Assembly: GCA_050294475.1 (NCBI GenBank)
Contig: JBNKOE010000014.1
Coordinates: 1-64,000, forward strand
DNA length: 64,000 bases
DNA from: Thalassobellus sp050294475
Lineage (GTDB): Bacteria; Bacteroidota; Bacteroidia; Flavobacteriales; Flavobacteriaceae
Direction of reading: 5' to 3'
In this document: positions 52,510 to 60,131 of the stretch, piece by piece
Layout: each line of letters begins with the position of its first letter
Numbering within the stretch: the stretch's first letter is position 1
Made by a program: the position numbers and the translations under genes
Notes under the pieces: model-generated
Told to the model about the DNA's origin: nothing
What the model saw: the letters and a program-made list of their open reading frames with translations, nothing else
Database searches by the model: none

Positions 52510-53934
52510 TTAGCTTTTTACTTTTATAGATTGAAGCCTTCCTGTTAAAGATTCACTAGTTGAAGGGATATCTTCTTCTTCCGAAGAAAACCTAATAGCT
52601 AACGCTAAAAACCCTGTAACAATAACAATAAAACCAATTATAAAATAACCTTGAGACACTGCTGATGAAGATGCTGCCGATTGTGCTGCTTTTAAAACAT
52701 TATCGCCCATACCTTCATTAGCTACAATAGCTGCTTTTTCGGCTAAAGCCGATTTAGACTTTAATAAAAATGCTGCTAAAAAAGCACCAACATTACCACC
52801 TGCTCCAACAATACCTGAAACAGAGCCTATTGCTTTTTTATTTATAAAAGGTACAACAGAAAAAGTTGCTCCTTCTGCCATTTGAACTGATAAACTAAAT
52901 AGAATTAAAAATACAACACCTACAATAATACTTGTGGTTGTTGAAAAGGTAACCAACATAATACCTTGTAAAGTTAATATAAATGATAAAAACAAAACAC
53001 GACCTCGTAAGCCTTTTAATTTTCCGAATTTATCACCAAAGAAGCCACCCAAAGTACGAGCAAAAATATTCATTAAAGCAAAAGATAACACGATGTTTCC
53101 TGCTGTTAATCGTTCTAACTGAAACGTATTTTGAAGATAATCGTCCATTGTACCATAAACAGTAAGCTCTATACCAAAACTAGCAGCGTATACTACAAAT
53201 AAAATCCAAATTCTATAATCTTTAATAACCTTAAAAAAACCAACTTGATCCTTTTTAGTTGAAACCATTTCTCCTGCAGCTTTTAACTCTTTAAAATTAC
53301 CCTGCGGTGTATCTTGAGTAAAGAAAAAATAAACCAAGCCCATTAAAAAACAAACAATGCCCGCTATAACCATTGAATATCTCCAAGCTTGACCATCGGC
53401 CACACCAAAAGCAACAACTGTTGCAGCAATTATTGGCATCCCTAAACGGTTAGCACCACCACCAAGATTTCCCCATCCTGCCGATGTTGCATTGGCTGTA
53501 CCAACAATATTTGGCGCAAACATTAAAGAAGTATGTACTTGCGTAATAACAAACGATGCACCAATAAACCCAATAAATAATCTACATATTAAAAATTGTA
53601 AAGGTGTTTGTACCAAACCACATAAAATTACGGGTATAGCACCTAACATTAACAACCACGTATAACACAATCTTGGTCCATATTTATCACACAGTTTACC
53701 AATAAGTAAACGTGCAAACACAGTACCTGATACTGCTAAAATAATGGAATTCCACTTTTGATCTGGTGTTAAGTTTAAGTCTCTAACCACATCTGGCATA
53801 AATGGCACAATGCCAAACCACGCGAAGAAACACATAAAAAAAGAAATTGAAGTGATCCAAAACGTACGTATGGAAACATCTTTAAAATTGAATAAATTTA
53901 ATTTTGTTGCTTTAACTGCTTCTAGATTTATCAT
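52510..53934 (-). CDS. MFS nitrate/nitrite transporter (NarK/NasA family)
   Basis: This gene encodes 474 residues with about 12 membrane helices. The nitrate signature of the family is visible in GWGNLGGGANRLGMPI (helix 5) and SGIVGAGGNVGAFLAAFL (helix 11). Arg residues expected to bind the anion are present in VFARLLIGKLCDKYGPR and NIFARTLGGFFGDKFG. It imports nitrate for the reductase encoded next. It is transcribed from a promoter with the FNR-like palindrome and two TACGTA sites. Confidence 0.92.
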   Translation of the reverse strand: MINLEAVKATKLNLFNFKDVSIRTFWITSISFFMCFFAWFGIVPFMPDVVRDLNLTPDQKWNSIILAVSGTVFARLLIGKLCDKYGPRLCYTWLLMLGAIPVILCGLVQTPLQFLICRLFIGFIGASFVITQVHTSLMFAPNIVGTANATSAGWGNLGGGANRLGMPIIAATVVAFGVADGQAWRYSMVIAGIVCFLMGLVYFFFTQDTPQGNFKELKAAGEMVSTKKDQVGFFKVIKDYRIWILFVVYAASFGIELTVYGTMDDYLQNTFQLERLTAGNIVLSFALMNIFARTLGGFFGDKFGKLKGLRGRVLFLSFILTLQGIMLVTFSTTTSIIVGVVFLILFSLSVQMAEGATFSVVPFINKKAIGSVSGIVGAGGNVGAFLAAFLLKSKSALAEKAAIVANEGMGDNVLKAAQSAASSSAVSQGYFIIGFIVIVTGFLALAIRFSSEEEDIPSTSESLTGRLQSIKVKS

Positions 53935-53961
53935 AACTAAGTATTCTTAAAGCAACAAAAT

Positions 53962-54009
53962 TAAGTATAAATACTTAATTTTAAAATATAAAAATACGTA
54001 TTTTACGTA
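53962..54009 (-). promoter_or_regulatory. Control region of the nitrate carrier gene: FNR-like palindrome plus two TACGTA
   Basis: TAAGTATAAATACTTA (53962-53977) has perfect 7-bp arms around AA. On the minus strand its end continues into TAATTTTG, a -7 element match. TACGTA occurs at 53995-54000, 17 bases from the palindrome, and again at 54004-54009. The same order and spacing occur before nrtA. Confidence 0.65.
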
Positions 54010-54254
54010 GAAATGTAATATTGTTAATTATAAAATAAAGATTTTGAGGATTTGATAAAATGATAGAAATATTAAAAGTTATTATTTAGAATTAGTTAAA
54101 ATGTAGATATGCTTTATTTAATTTGGTTTAAAAAACTTAATACATTTGTAGGTGTTTGATTATATTTGAGAGTGAATAATTTAAAGATATGCACTAAAGT
54201 GTTTATCTAATTTTTGGCGGTAATTAAAACAAACTGCATAGAAAAACTAAATCA
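54010..54254. other. Intergenic region before the accessory block
   Basis: This stretch is AT-rich with no frame of note and no strong hairpin. The plus-strand gene at 54255 presumably has its promoter here; TATATTTG at 54161-54168 is a possible -7 element. Confidence 0.4.
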
Positions 54255-55277
54255 ATGAACTACACCTTCAAGAATACTGAAATAAATAACAAGAAGGCTA
54301 CTGACTTTGAAACAAAATCCCTTCTATATTTAATAGGAAGACGCAAAGACAGTAAAGAAGTTGAATATATTGCATTTGACTGTTTTAATGACGTTAGTGG
54401 AATTAATAAAAAATCAGATAAAATTTGGGATATTCAATCCAAAAACGAGAAAAGTCTGAGTCCCAAAAAAATCGGAAAATATTTTTTCACTCTTTTTGAC
54501 AATTATAACTCATTATTTGATTTTACAGAGTTTATTTTCTTTTGCCCTATATTAAAACCAGAATATAAAATTAATGAGAAATTAAATATTTACGGAATTG
54601 AAAACATAGTCAATAAAACTCTAGTAAGAATAAAAAATGGACTTAATGAAGAAATAGTAAGAGTAAAAGGTAACGTAGTAGATTATAATGTTGAGCAAGA
54701 AGATTTTCTAAAAAGAGTCATTATTGTTGAAGACACAGAACAAGATAACGAATACATTAAAACTGTTACAAAATTTAAAAAATCAGAAATAAAATCAGAC
54801 GCGTTTTATCAAAGTGTTTTTCAAGATTTAAGGGATATTCAATCTACAAAAAAAAATTCTTACATTGAAAATTCTATAATCAACCAAATAAAAGATGTCT
54901 TAAAATTTAATAGACACTTATATACTAAAGATATAGAAATTCTAATAATTAGTAGAATAATTGGGTGTGAAGTATTTGAATATAAAGGAATTCCATTATA
55001 CTTCTTGCCTGTTATAGACAGTTTGGATTTTGAAGATAAAAAAGATAAAATTCAAGAATGTAATTCAAACCTATCAAGAGCTTTTTTTAATAAAAATAGC
55101 AATCGTGAATTTTGGAAAATATGCGAAATAATAATTGAATATATGGAATCCAACGACATAACAGATGTAGAGATTATATTCAATGATTTATTCAATATAT
55201 ATAAATTTAGAATATCCTATTTAACACCAATAACTATTAAATATTTAATAGCAATTACAATTGAAGGAAAACAATGA
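54255..55277 (+). CDS. Unrecognised protein, first gene of an ATPase/PLD locus (possible middle component)
   Basis: This gene encodes 340 residues, cytoplasmic, with no signal and no recognisable catalytic motif. The C-terminal third (about 245-340) is helical and charged. The gene overlaps the ATPase gene by four bases (ATGA), so the products are probably made in fixed ratio and interact. In ABC three-component conflict systems an unconserved middle component holds this place; that match is by position and size only. Very low GC and isolated position suggest acquisition by transfer. Confidence 0.6.
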   Translation: MNYTFKNTEINNKKATDFETKSLLYLIGRRKDSKEVEYIAFDCFNDVSGINKKSDKIWDIQSKNEKSLSPKKIGKYFFTLFDNYNSLFDFTEFIFFCPILKPEYKINEKLNIYGIENIVNKTLVRIKNGLNEEIVRVKGNVVDYNVEQEDFLKRVIIVEDTEQDNEYIKTVTKFKKSEIKSDAFYQSVFQDLRDIQSTKKNSYIENSIINQIKDVLKFNRHLYTKDIEILIISRIIGCEVFEYKGIPLYFLPVIDSLDFEDKKDKIQECNSNLSRAFFNKNSNREFWKICEIIIEYMESNDITDVEIIFNDLFNIYKFRISYLTPITIKYLIAITIEGKQ

Positions 55278-56878
55278 TTATAAAAAAAACAGCTTTTGGT
55301 AATAATCAAGAAGCATTTATAGAAAGTAGATTTAAAAATGCAACGAATATTATATTCAGTAATGTTAATAATCGAGGAAAAACTCTCGTAATTCAGGGTC
55401 TAATGCACTCAATCGGGTATGATTCTATTTTCCCAAGTGGCTTTAACTATAAAAGTTATTTCTTCTATTCAAATATTATAATAAAAGAAAAAAGTTACGA
55501 ATTTCTTAGAAAAGGAAACTCTATAATTTTATTAGAAAATGAGAATATTAATGTATTTAACAGCATTAGTGAGTTTAAATATTATTTCGATAAATACATA
55601 TATGAACTACCACGAATTGAAAAAGAAGGAGAATTAAAGCCTGTAGATTTGACATTGTTCTATGAGTTATTCTTTCTAGGACAAGACAAAAGAAATTCAT
55701 CCAACCTAATAATCAAAGGACGTAATAATAAACAGGACTTTAAAAATATGATTTTCGCAATGCAAAATGCTCTAATTTCTAGCATAAATAAATATGACAT
55801 AGAAGAACTTAATGAGCAAAAAAAATCATTGAACTTAAAAATAAATACAGAAAAAAGAAAAATTACTGTACTAAAAAAGAATCCAGAAATAGCTTCATTT
55901 ATAAGTTCCGCAGCAAATAATATTGATTTTCAAAATACATCAAAACAGCTAAGTGAATTACACAAAAGCATTGCAAATTTACGAAAACAGAGAAATAGAG
56001 AAGAGAACAGGAAAATTAAACTAGAAAGCTTAATAATTGAATTAAAGTCTTTAAATAGAAGTCTAAATGAAGGTAAAGTTAAATGTTCTAACTGCGGCAG
56101 TACTAAAATTATTTTCGCAAATCAAGAATTTGAGTTTGAAGTCAGCAATAATTACGTCCGTAAAAACATACTAAAATCAATTCAAGAAAGCATTTCTATG
56201 AAAAAAGAAATTGTTGAGGAATTTAATAGCGAAATCAATAAAGAACAAACTCAAATTCAAAAATTATTAGAGACTTCAACACCTGATGCTAAAAATTACA
56301 TTCTATTTCAAGATGAAATCATTGACTCTAAAGGTATAGACAAAATTGTGTTAGAGCTTCAAAAACAGCTTGAAGAAGTTCAAAGAAAGATCAATAATAA
56401 TGAAAGTAAAATTGTATCAAATAAAGATTTACAAAAGCTAATAATAGAAAATATCATTTCAGAAATGAAACGCTATTATAGAATAATTGACAAAGAGGGC
56501 TTATTAGAGTTTGATGATTTATTTACAAAATCAGGTCAAACTTATTCTGGAAGTGAAGAACAAGAATATTATTTCTGTAAACTTTTAGCTTTAAATAAAA
56601 CATTAAAGACCGAATTCCCTATAATAATTGATTCTTTTAGAGAAGGTGAATTATCTTCTGGCAAAGAAAATATTATGATTGAAGAGTATATAAAACTAGA
56701 AAACCAAGTTATATTAACTTCAACTCTAAAAGATGAAGAATATGACTCTGCTAAATATCTGAAGTTAGAAAATGTTAACGTTATTGATTATTCAAATTTC
56801 GCAGATAGTCAGATTTTACAAACTAGTTATGTGGATTCATTTTCAGAGATACTTGAAAAGTTTGGTGTGAAAGAATAA
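55274..56878 (+). CDS. SMC/Rad50-like ABC ATPase with CxxC hook
   Basis: This gene encodes 534 residues. The Walker A-like GKT at 35-37 lies in SNVNNRGKTLVIQG, which lacks the first Gly of the classic loop. Coiled coil runs at about 175-265 and 295-400, with a CSNCGS zinc-hook-like turn at about 271. The ABC signature appears as YSGSEEQEYYF near 420 and Walker B as FPIIIDSF near 449, with Ser where the catalytic Glu is usual. Such short SMC-like ATPases occur in prokaryotic conflict systems that sense foreign DNA. No DNA-repair partner such as SbcD is nearby. Confidence 0.7.
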   Translation: MIIKKTAFGNNQEAFIESRFKNATNIIFSNVNNRGKTLVIQGLMHSIGYDSIFPSGFNYKSYFFYSNIIIKEKSYEFLRKGNSIILLENENINVFNSISEFKYYFDKYIYELPRIEKEGELKPVDLTLFYELFFLGQDKRNSSNLIIKGRNNKQDFKNMIFAMQNALISSINKYDIEELNEQKKSLNLKINTEKRKITVLKKNPEIASFISSAANNIDFQNTSKQLSELHKSIANLRKQRNREENRKIKLESLIIELKSLNRSLNEGKVKCSNCGSTKIIFANQEFEFEVSNNYVRKNILKSIQESISMKKEIVEEFNSEINKEQTQIQKLLETSTPDAKNYILFQDEIIDSKGIDKIVLELQKQLEEVQRKINNNESKIVSNKDLQKLIIENIISEMKRYYRIIDKEGLLEFDDLFTKSGQTYSGSEEQEYYFCKLLALNKTLKTEFPIIIDSFREGELSSGKENIMIEEYIKLENQVILTSTLKDEEYDSAKYLKLENVNVIDYSNFADSQILQTSYVDSFSEILEKFGVKE

Positions 56879-56918
56879 CTACCACTAAGAACTGATATAA
56901 ACAACACTAATTTAAATA

Positions 56919-57776
56919 ATGGCAAAATTTTTAAAAGGAAACGAATTAAATGCAGAGCTTGAAAAAATGTTTGAGTCTGCTGAAAATAGTATTATTCTAA
57001 TTTCTCCTTACATTAAGCTTCACGAAAGGTTTAAATCTTCACTTCTTACAAAGCTTGAAAATGACTATCTGGATATTACGGTTTTGTTTGGTAAAAATGA
57101 AGATGATTTATCAAAGAGTATGAAACAGGAAGATTTTGATTTTTTCAAACAATTTCCAAACATTGAAATTTTATTTGAGAATAGGCTTCATGCAAAATAT
57201 TATGCAAATGAATCAAAAGCTATTCTTACTTCTATGAATCTCTATGGATTTTCCCAAAACAATAATATAGAAACTGGAATTTTAACAGAAAAAACATTAA
57301 AAGGAACATTTACTGGAGAAAATAATTTAGAAAATGATTCTTGGGATTATTTTAGTACAGTTATACAACAAGCTGAACTCTTGTTTGAAAAAAGACCAGT
57401 TTATGAAAAAAAGAATATAATAAGTTCTAAAAAATATATAACCTCAGAAATTAAAACAGACAAGCTTTCTGATTTTTTTAATAAAAAAAACTACAATAAA
57501 GTTTTCAAAAAAAGTAATAATAGAAATGAAAATACTAATAGTAATGATGTTAAAAAAGAAATTGGATATTGCATAAGAACTGGAAAAGAAATCCCTTTTA
57601 ATATTGAAAAGCCAATGCAATATGAAGCTTTTAAAATGTGGAATAAATATAAAGACCCTGATTTTTCAGAAAAATACTGTCACTTTTCAGGAGAGTTATC
57701 AAATGGAGAAACAAGTGTAAACAAACCCATTTTAAATAAAAATTGGAAAAAAGCAAAAGAACAATTTAACCTATAA
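56919..57776 (+). CDS. Phospholipase D-family protein (possible nuclease)
   Basis: This gene encodes 285 residues. One HKD-type motif is present: His91, Lys93 and a downstream Ser-Met-Asn at about 105-107 (RLHAKYYANESK then LTSMNLYG). One motif per chain implies a dimeric active site as in Nuc-type nucleases. A C-terminal segment has GYCIRTGKEIPF and KYCHFSGE with spaced Cys and His, perhaps metal-binding. It follows the ATPase by 40 bases and may be its effector. However, related PLD proteins also occur alone in flavobacteria, so membership in the locus is not certain. Confidence 0.75.
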   Translation: MAKFLKGNELNAELEKMFESAENSIILISPYIKLHERFKSSLLTKLENDYLDITVLFGKNEDDLSKSMKQEDFDFFKQFPNIEILFENRLHAKYYANESKAILTSMNLYGFSQNNNIETGILTEKTLKGTFTGENNLENDSWDYFSTVIQQAELLFEKRPVYEKKNIISSKKYITSEIKTDKLSDFFNKKNYNKVFKKSNNRNENTNSNDVKKEIGYCIRTGKEIPFNIEKPMQYEAFKMWNKYKDPDFSEKYCHFSGELSNGETSVNKPILNKNWKKAKEQFNL

Positions 57777-57786
57777 AAGCTAAACC

Positions 57787-57837
57787 CTAAATCACCCCAT
57801 ACTTCTTAGCCTTATTAGAAAGCCCCATTATATTTTG
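57787..57837 (-). pseudogene. Fragment of a NarL-like response regulator, last 16 codons
   Basis: The minus strand encodes QNIMGLSNKAKKYGVI and a stop. This is the same as the end of the intact regulator at 59263-59928 (KNIMELSNTAKKYGLI), with 44 of 51 bases identical. Nothing of the rest of the gene remains upstream. The fragment and the real gene end, both on the minus strand, form diverged direct repeats around the two genes at 57895-59238. Confidence 0.75.
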
Positions 57838-57894
57838 AATTGATAAGCAAAAATAACACCACAAGCCACAAAACAAACAATCAAACTAGTTTAT

Positions 57895-58410
57895 ATGAAA
57901 ACTCAAAAAACCATAATCACTTTACTTCTAACTGTTTTATTTTTTCAAACCAGTTTTTCTCAAGAATTTACTATTCCTAAAAATGTAAAATTAGATTCTG
58001 CTGAAGATTATAAAAAATATGAAACTGATATTATAAATTGTATCAATTGGTTAGAAAACACTCCTATAAACACTAACACAGAAAAGAGGACATTGGCAAA
58101 CGCTTTTTTAACTCAATGGGCAATGGGAACTCCTACTGTAACTATAGAAATGCAATCTTTTCAAATAGATTTAACAACAAAGAACCCTGATTTATTAATG
58201 ACTTTTATGGGAGGTTGGATTAAATATTCCATTGAAAACCCTACTATTAAAAATACTACTGAAGCGGGCAACATAACAGGAATAAATAGTATAATTAAAG
58301 TTTATTCTAAAAATAAAGATAACGGAATAAAAAAAGACAAACGGATTGAGAAACTAATGAAAATGGACAAACCTGAGCTTCAAGAATGGATTATTGGAAA
58401 ATTAAAATAA
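57895..58410 (+). CDS. Hypothetical secreted protein
   Basis: This gene encodes 171 residues with a signal peptide (1-22, ITLLLTVLFFQTSFS, cut before QEF). The mature part is helical, with TNTEKRTLANAFLTQWAMGTPTV in the middle. Similar small exported proteins without known function are common in Flavobacteriia. It lies in the segment between the response-regulator fragment and the intact regulator gene. Confidence 0.7.
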   Translation: MKTQKTIITLLLTVLFFQTSFSQEFTIPKNVKLDSAEDYKKYETDIINCINWLENTPINTNTEKRTLANAFLTQWAMGTPTVTIEMQSFQIDLTTKNPDLLMTFMGGWIKYSIENPTIKNTTEAGNITGINSIIKVYSKNKDNGIKKDKRIEKLMKMDKPELQEWIIGKLK

Positions 58411-58485
58411 TAAAAACACTTCATTACCTACAAAAACCTCTTATAATACTATAATTTCACAATCTTTTAAATAAAAACAATAAAC

Positions 58486-59238
58486 ATGAATTTTAAATTA
58501 CCCCAAACCCTAGTAGCATTTTTAAGCTTATTGATAATTTCATCATGTAGTGAAACTAAAGACAAAGTTAAACTTCCAAGTGAACCGGAATTAACTGAAC
58601 ATTATTATTTTGAAGGTAAACTTGACAATAAACCTTTTTTAATAGAAAAAAAATATTATAAAGAGTATTTTGACGAAAAACCTTTTCTAATAGATTTTGG
58701 TGGAACACTTATTAATTGCGCTAATGAACCTGAAAATGATATTCACAGTAATTGTTATACATATTATTCATGTGGTATACTAGTTGACAAATATTCTTTT
58801 CCAGAAGAAGTAAAAAAACATAATAGTGCAAAAATGTACTTCGGTCCGATAGATGTTGATAAAAGAATCTTTACCAATGAATTAACTGAATTAAAAAAAT
58901 TCTTCCAAAATAATAAACTTAGATTTCGTAGAGATTTTAGAGATATAGAAAATCAAGGAGGGTTTTCTTTTGATTTCTTTCCTATAAATCCTGATAAGGA
59001 TAATTTGTTTTATTATTCTACAAGATTTAATGATAACTCTGAATACACTGCAAATATTACTTCCGTGGAAGAAATTGATGATTATTATTTTGTAATTGAA
59101 GGAACTGTTGATAATTGCAAACTTTATGATTCTAGAGAAGATATAGATGAAAACCAAGCATACATAATGCTAACAGACTTTAAATTTAGAGTTAAAATCG
59201 CAGGAGATTTCAACTACAATAATTATAAAAATGAATAA
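58486..59238 (+). CDS. Hypothetical lipoprotein
   Basis: This gene encodes 250 residues with a lipobox at residues 18-21 (IISSCSET). The mature part is acidic and beta-rich, with Cys pairs (INCANEPEND, SNCYTYYSC) that could form disulfides. No family is recognised. It follows the preceding secreted protein gene in the same direction after 75 bases and ends 24 bases before the convergent response regulator gene. Confidence 0.7.
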   Translation: MNFKLPQTLVAFLSLLIISSCSETKDKVKLPSEPELTEHYYFEGKLDNKPFLIEKKYYKEYFDEKPFLIDFGGTLINCANEPENDIHSNCYTYYSCGILVDKYSFPEEVKKHNSAKMYFGPIDVDKRIFTNELTELKKFFQNNKLRFRRDFRDIENQGGFSFDFFPINPDKDNLFYYSTRFNDNSEYTANITSVEEIDDYYFVIEGTVDNCKLYDSREDIDENQAYIMLTDFKFRVKIAGDFNYNNYKNE

Positions 59239-59262
59239 TTAAAAAGTAACAAATTAAAAAAA

Positions 59263-59928
59263 CTAAATCAAACCATACTTCTTAGCTGTATTAGAAAGCT
59301 CCATAATATTTTTAACTTCTAGTTTTTTCATGAGGTTAAAACGGTGTACTTCTGCAGTACGTTTACTTATTTGAAGTTCTTCGGCTATATCTTTATTGTT
59401 TTTTAACTGGAGTACTAAATGAAGTATTTGATTTTCGCGTTTAGTTAATTTAAATGGTGTTTCAATAACTTCTTTTTTGGGTGTAACGGCTGTATTAGTA
59501 TTACCGTTTACAAAGTTATTCATAATAATAGCTGTAACATCGCCTGTAAAATACTTACCTCCAGAAGCTACTTTGGTTAGAGCTTTTATAAATTCATCTT
59601 TACTAGCACCTTTAAGTAAATAACCATCGGCTCCTGCTTGAATGGCTTGTACTACGTATTCTTCGGAATCGTGCATAGAAAGCACCAAAGTTCTTACATC
59701 TGGATGTAATTTACTCATAGCCGTAACCACCTCAATACCATTCATTTCTGGCATACGAATATCTACAATTAACACATGTGGCTTATTACGTGCTATAACC
59801 TCTAAAGCCTCTTTTCCGTTAGATGCTTCATCAATAACAGCAATACCGCTTTGGTCTTCTAAAAGTGCTTTGATACCATCTCTTACTAAAACATGATCAT
59901 CGGCTAATACTACATTGATAACATCCAT
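59263..59928 (-). CDS. NarL/LuxR-type response regulator
   Basis: This gene encodes 221 residues. The receiver domain (1-120) has the phospho-acceptor Asp in VLIVDIRMPEMNG near residue 56 and a conserved Lys in GYLLKGASK. The LuxR helix-turn-helix is at about 155-215 (LTKRENQILHLVLQLKNNKDIAEELQISKRTAEVH). It pairs with the NarX-like kinase encoded upstream on the same strand and is the likely regulator of the nitrate genes. TACGTA, also found before nrtA and the nitrate carrier, lies before its own gene. Confidence 0.9.
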   Translation of the reverse strand: MDVINVVLADDHVLVRDGIKALLEDQSGIAVIDEASNGKEALEVIARNKPHVLIVDIRMPEMNGIEVVTAMSKLHPDVRTLVLSMHDSEEYVVQAIQAGADGYLLKGASKDEFIKALTKVASGGKYFTGDVTAIIMNNFVNGNTNTAVTPKKEVIETPFKLTKRENQILHLVLQLKNNKDIAEELQISKRTAEVHRFNLMKKLEVKNIMELSNTAKKYGLI

Positions 59929-59972
59929 AAACTATATTTTATAAGTACAAAAATAATAATTTTAAGTAATAC

Positions 59973-59978
59973 TACGTA
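59973..59978 (-). promoter_or_regulatory. TACGTA site before the NarL-like gene
   Basis: The hexamer TACGTA lies 45 bases before the start codon, next to TAAGTAATAC (59963-59972). The same hexamer occurs in the control regions of nrtA and the nitrate carrier. A single hexamer is weak evidence by itself. Confidence 0.35.
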
Positions 59979-60037
59979 ATTTCATTCAAAAAAGCATCAT
60001 TATTGAGAATTCCGAGCCATTTCGAGCACAACGAGAA

Positions 60038-60080
60038 ATCACATAACACAAATCACGTTTACACCTTATTATTATGTGAT
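60038..60080. repeat. Inverted repeat between response regulator and kinase genes
   Basis: ATCACATAA (60038-60046) and TTATGTGAT (60072-60080) are perfect 9-bp arms around 25 bases. The flanks TTTCGAGCACAACGAG resemble a class of short dispersed repeats in flavobacterial genomes. It may stabilise or terminate the kinase transcript; there is no T-run. Confidence 0.4.
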
Positions 60081-60131
60081 GTCTCAGTCGTTCCTATTTC
60101 AATATGACTAAGAAAACATAATTTTAATCAA

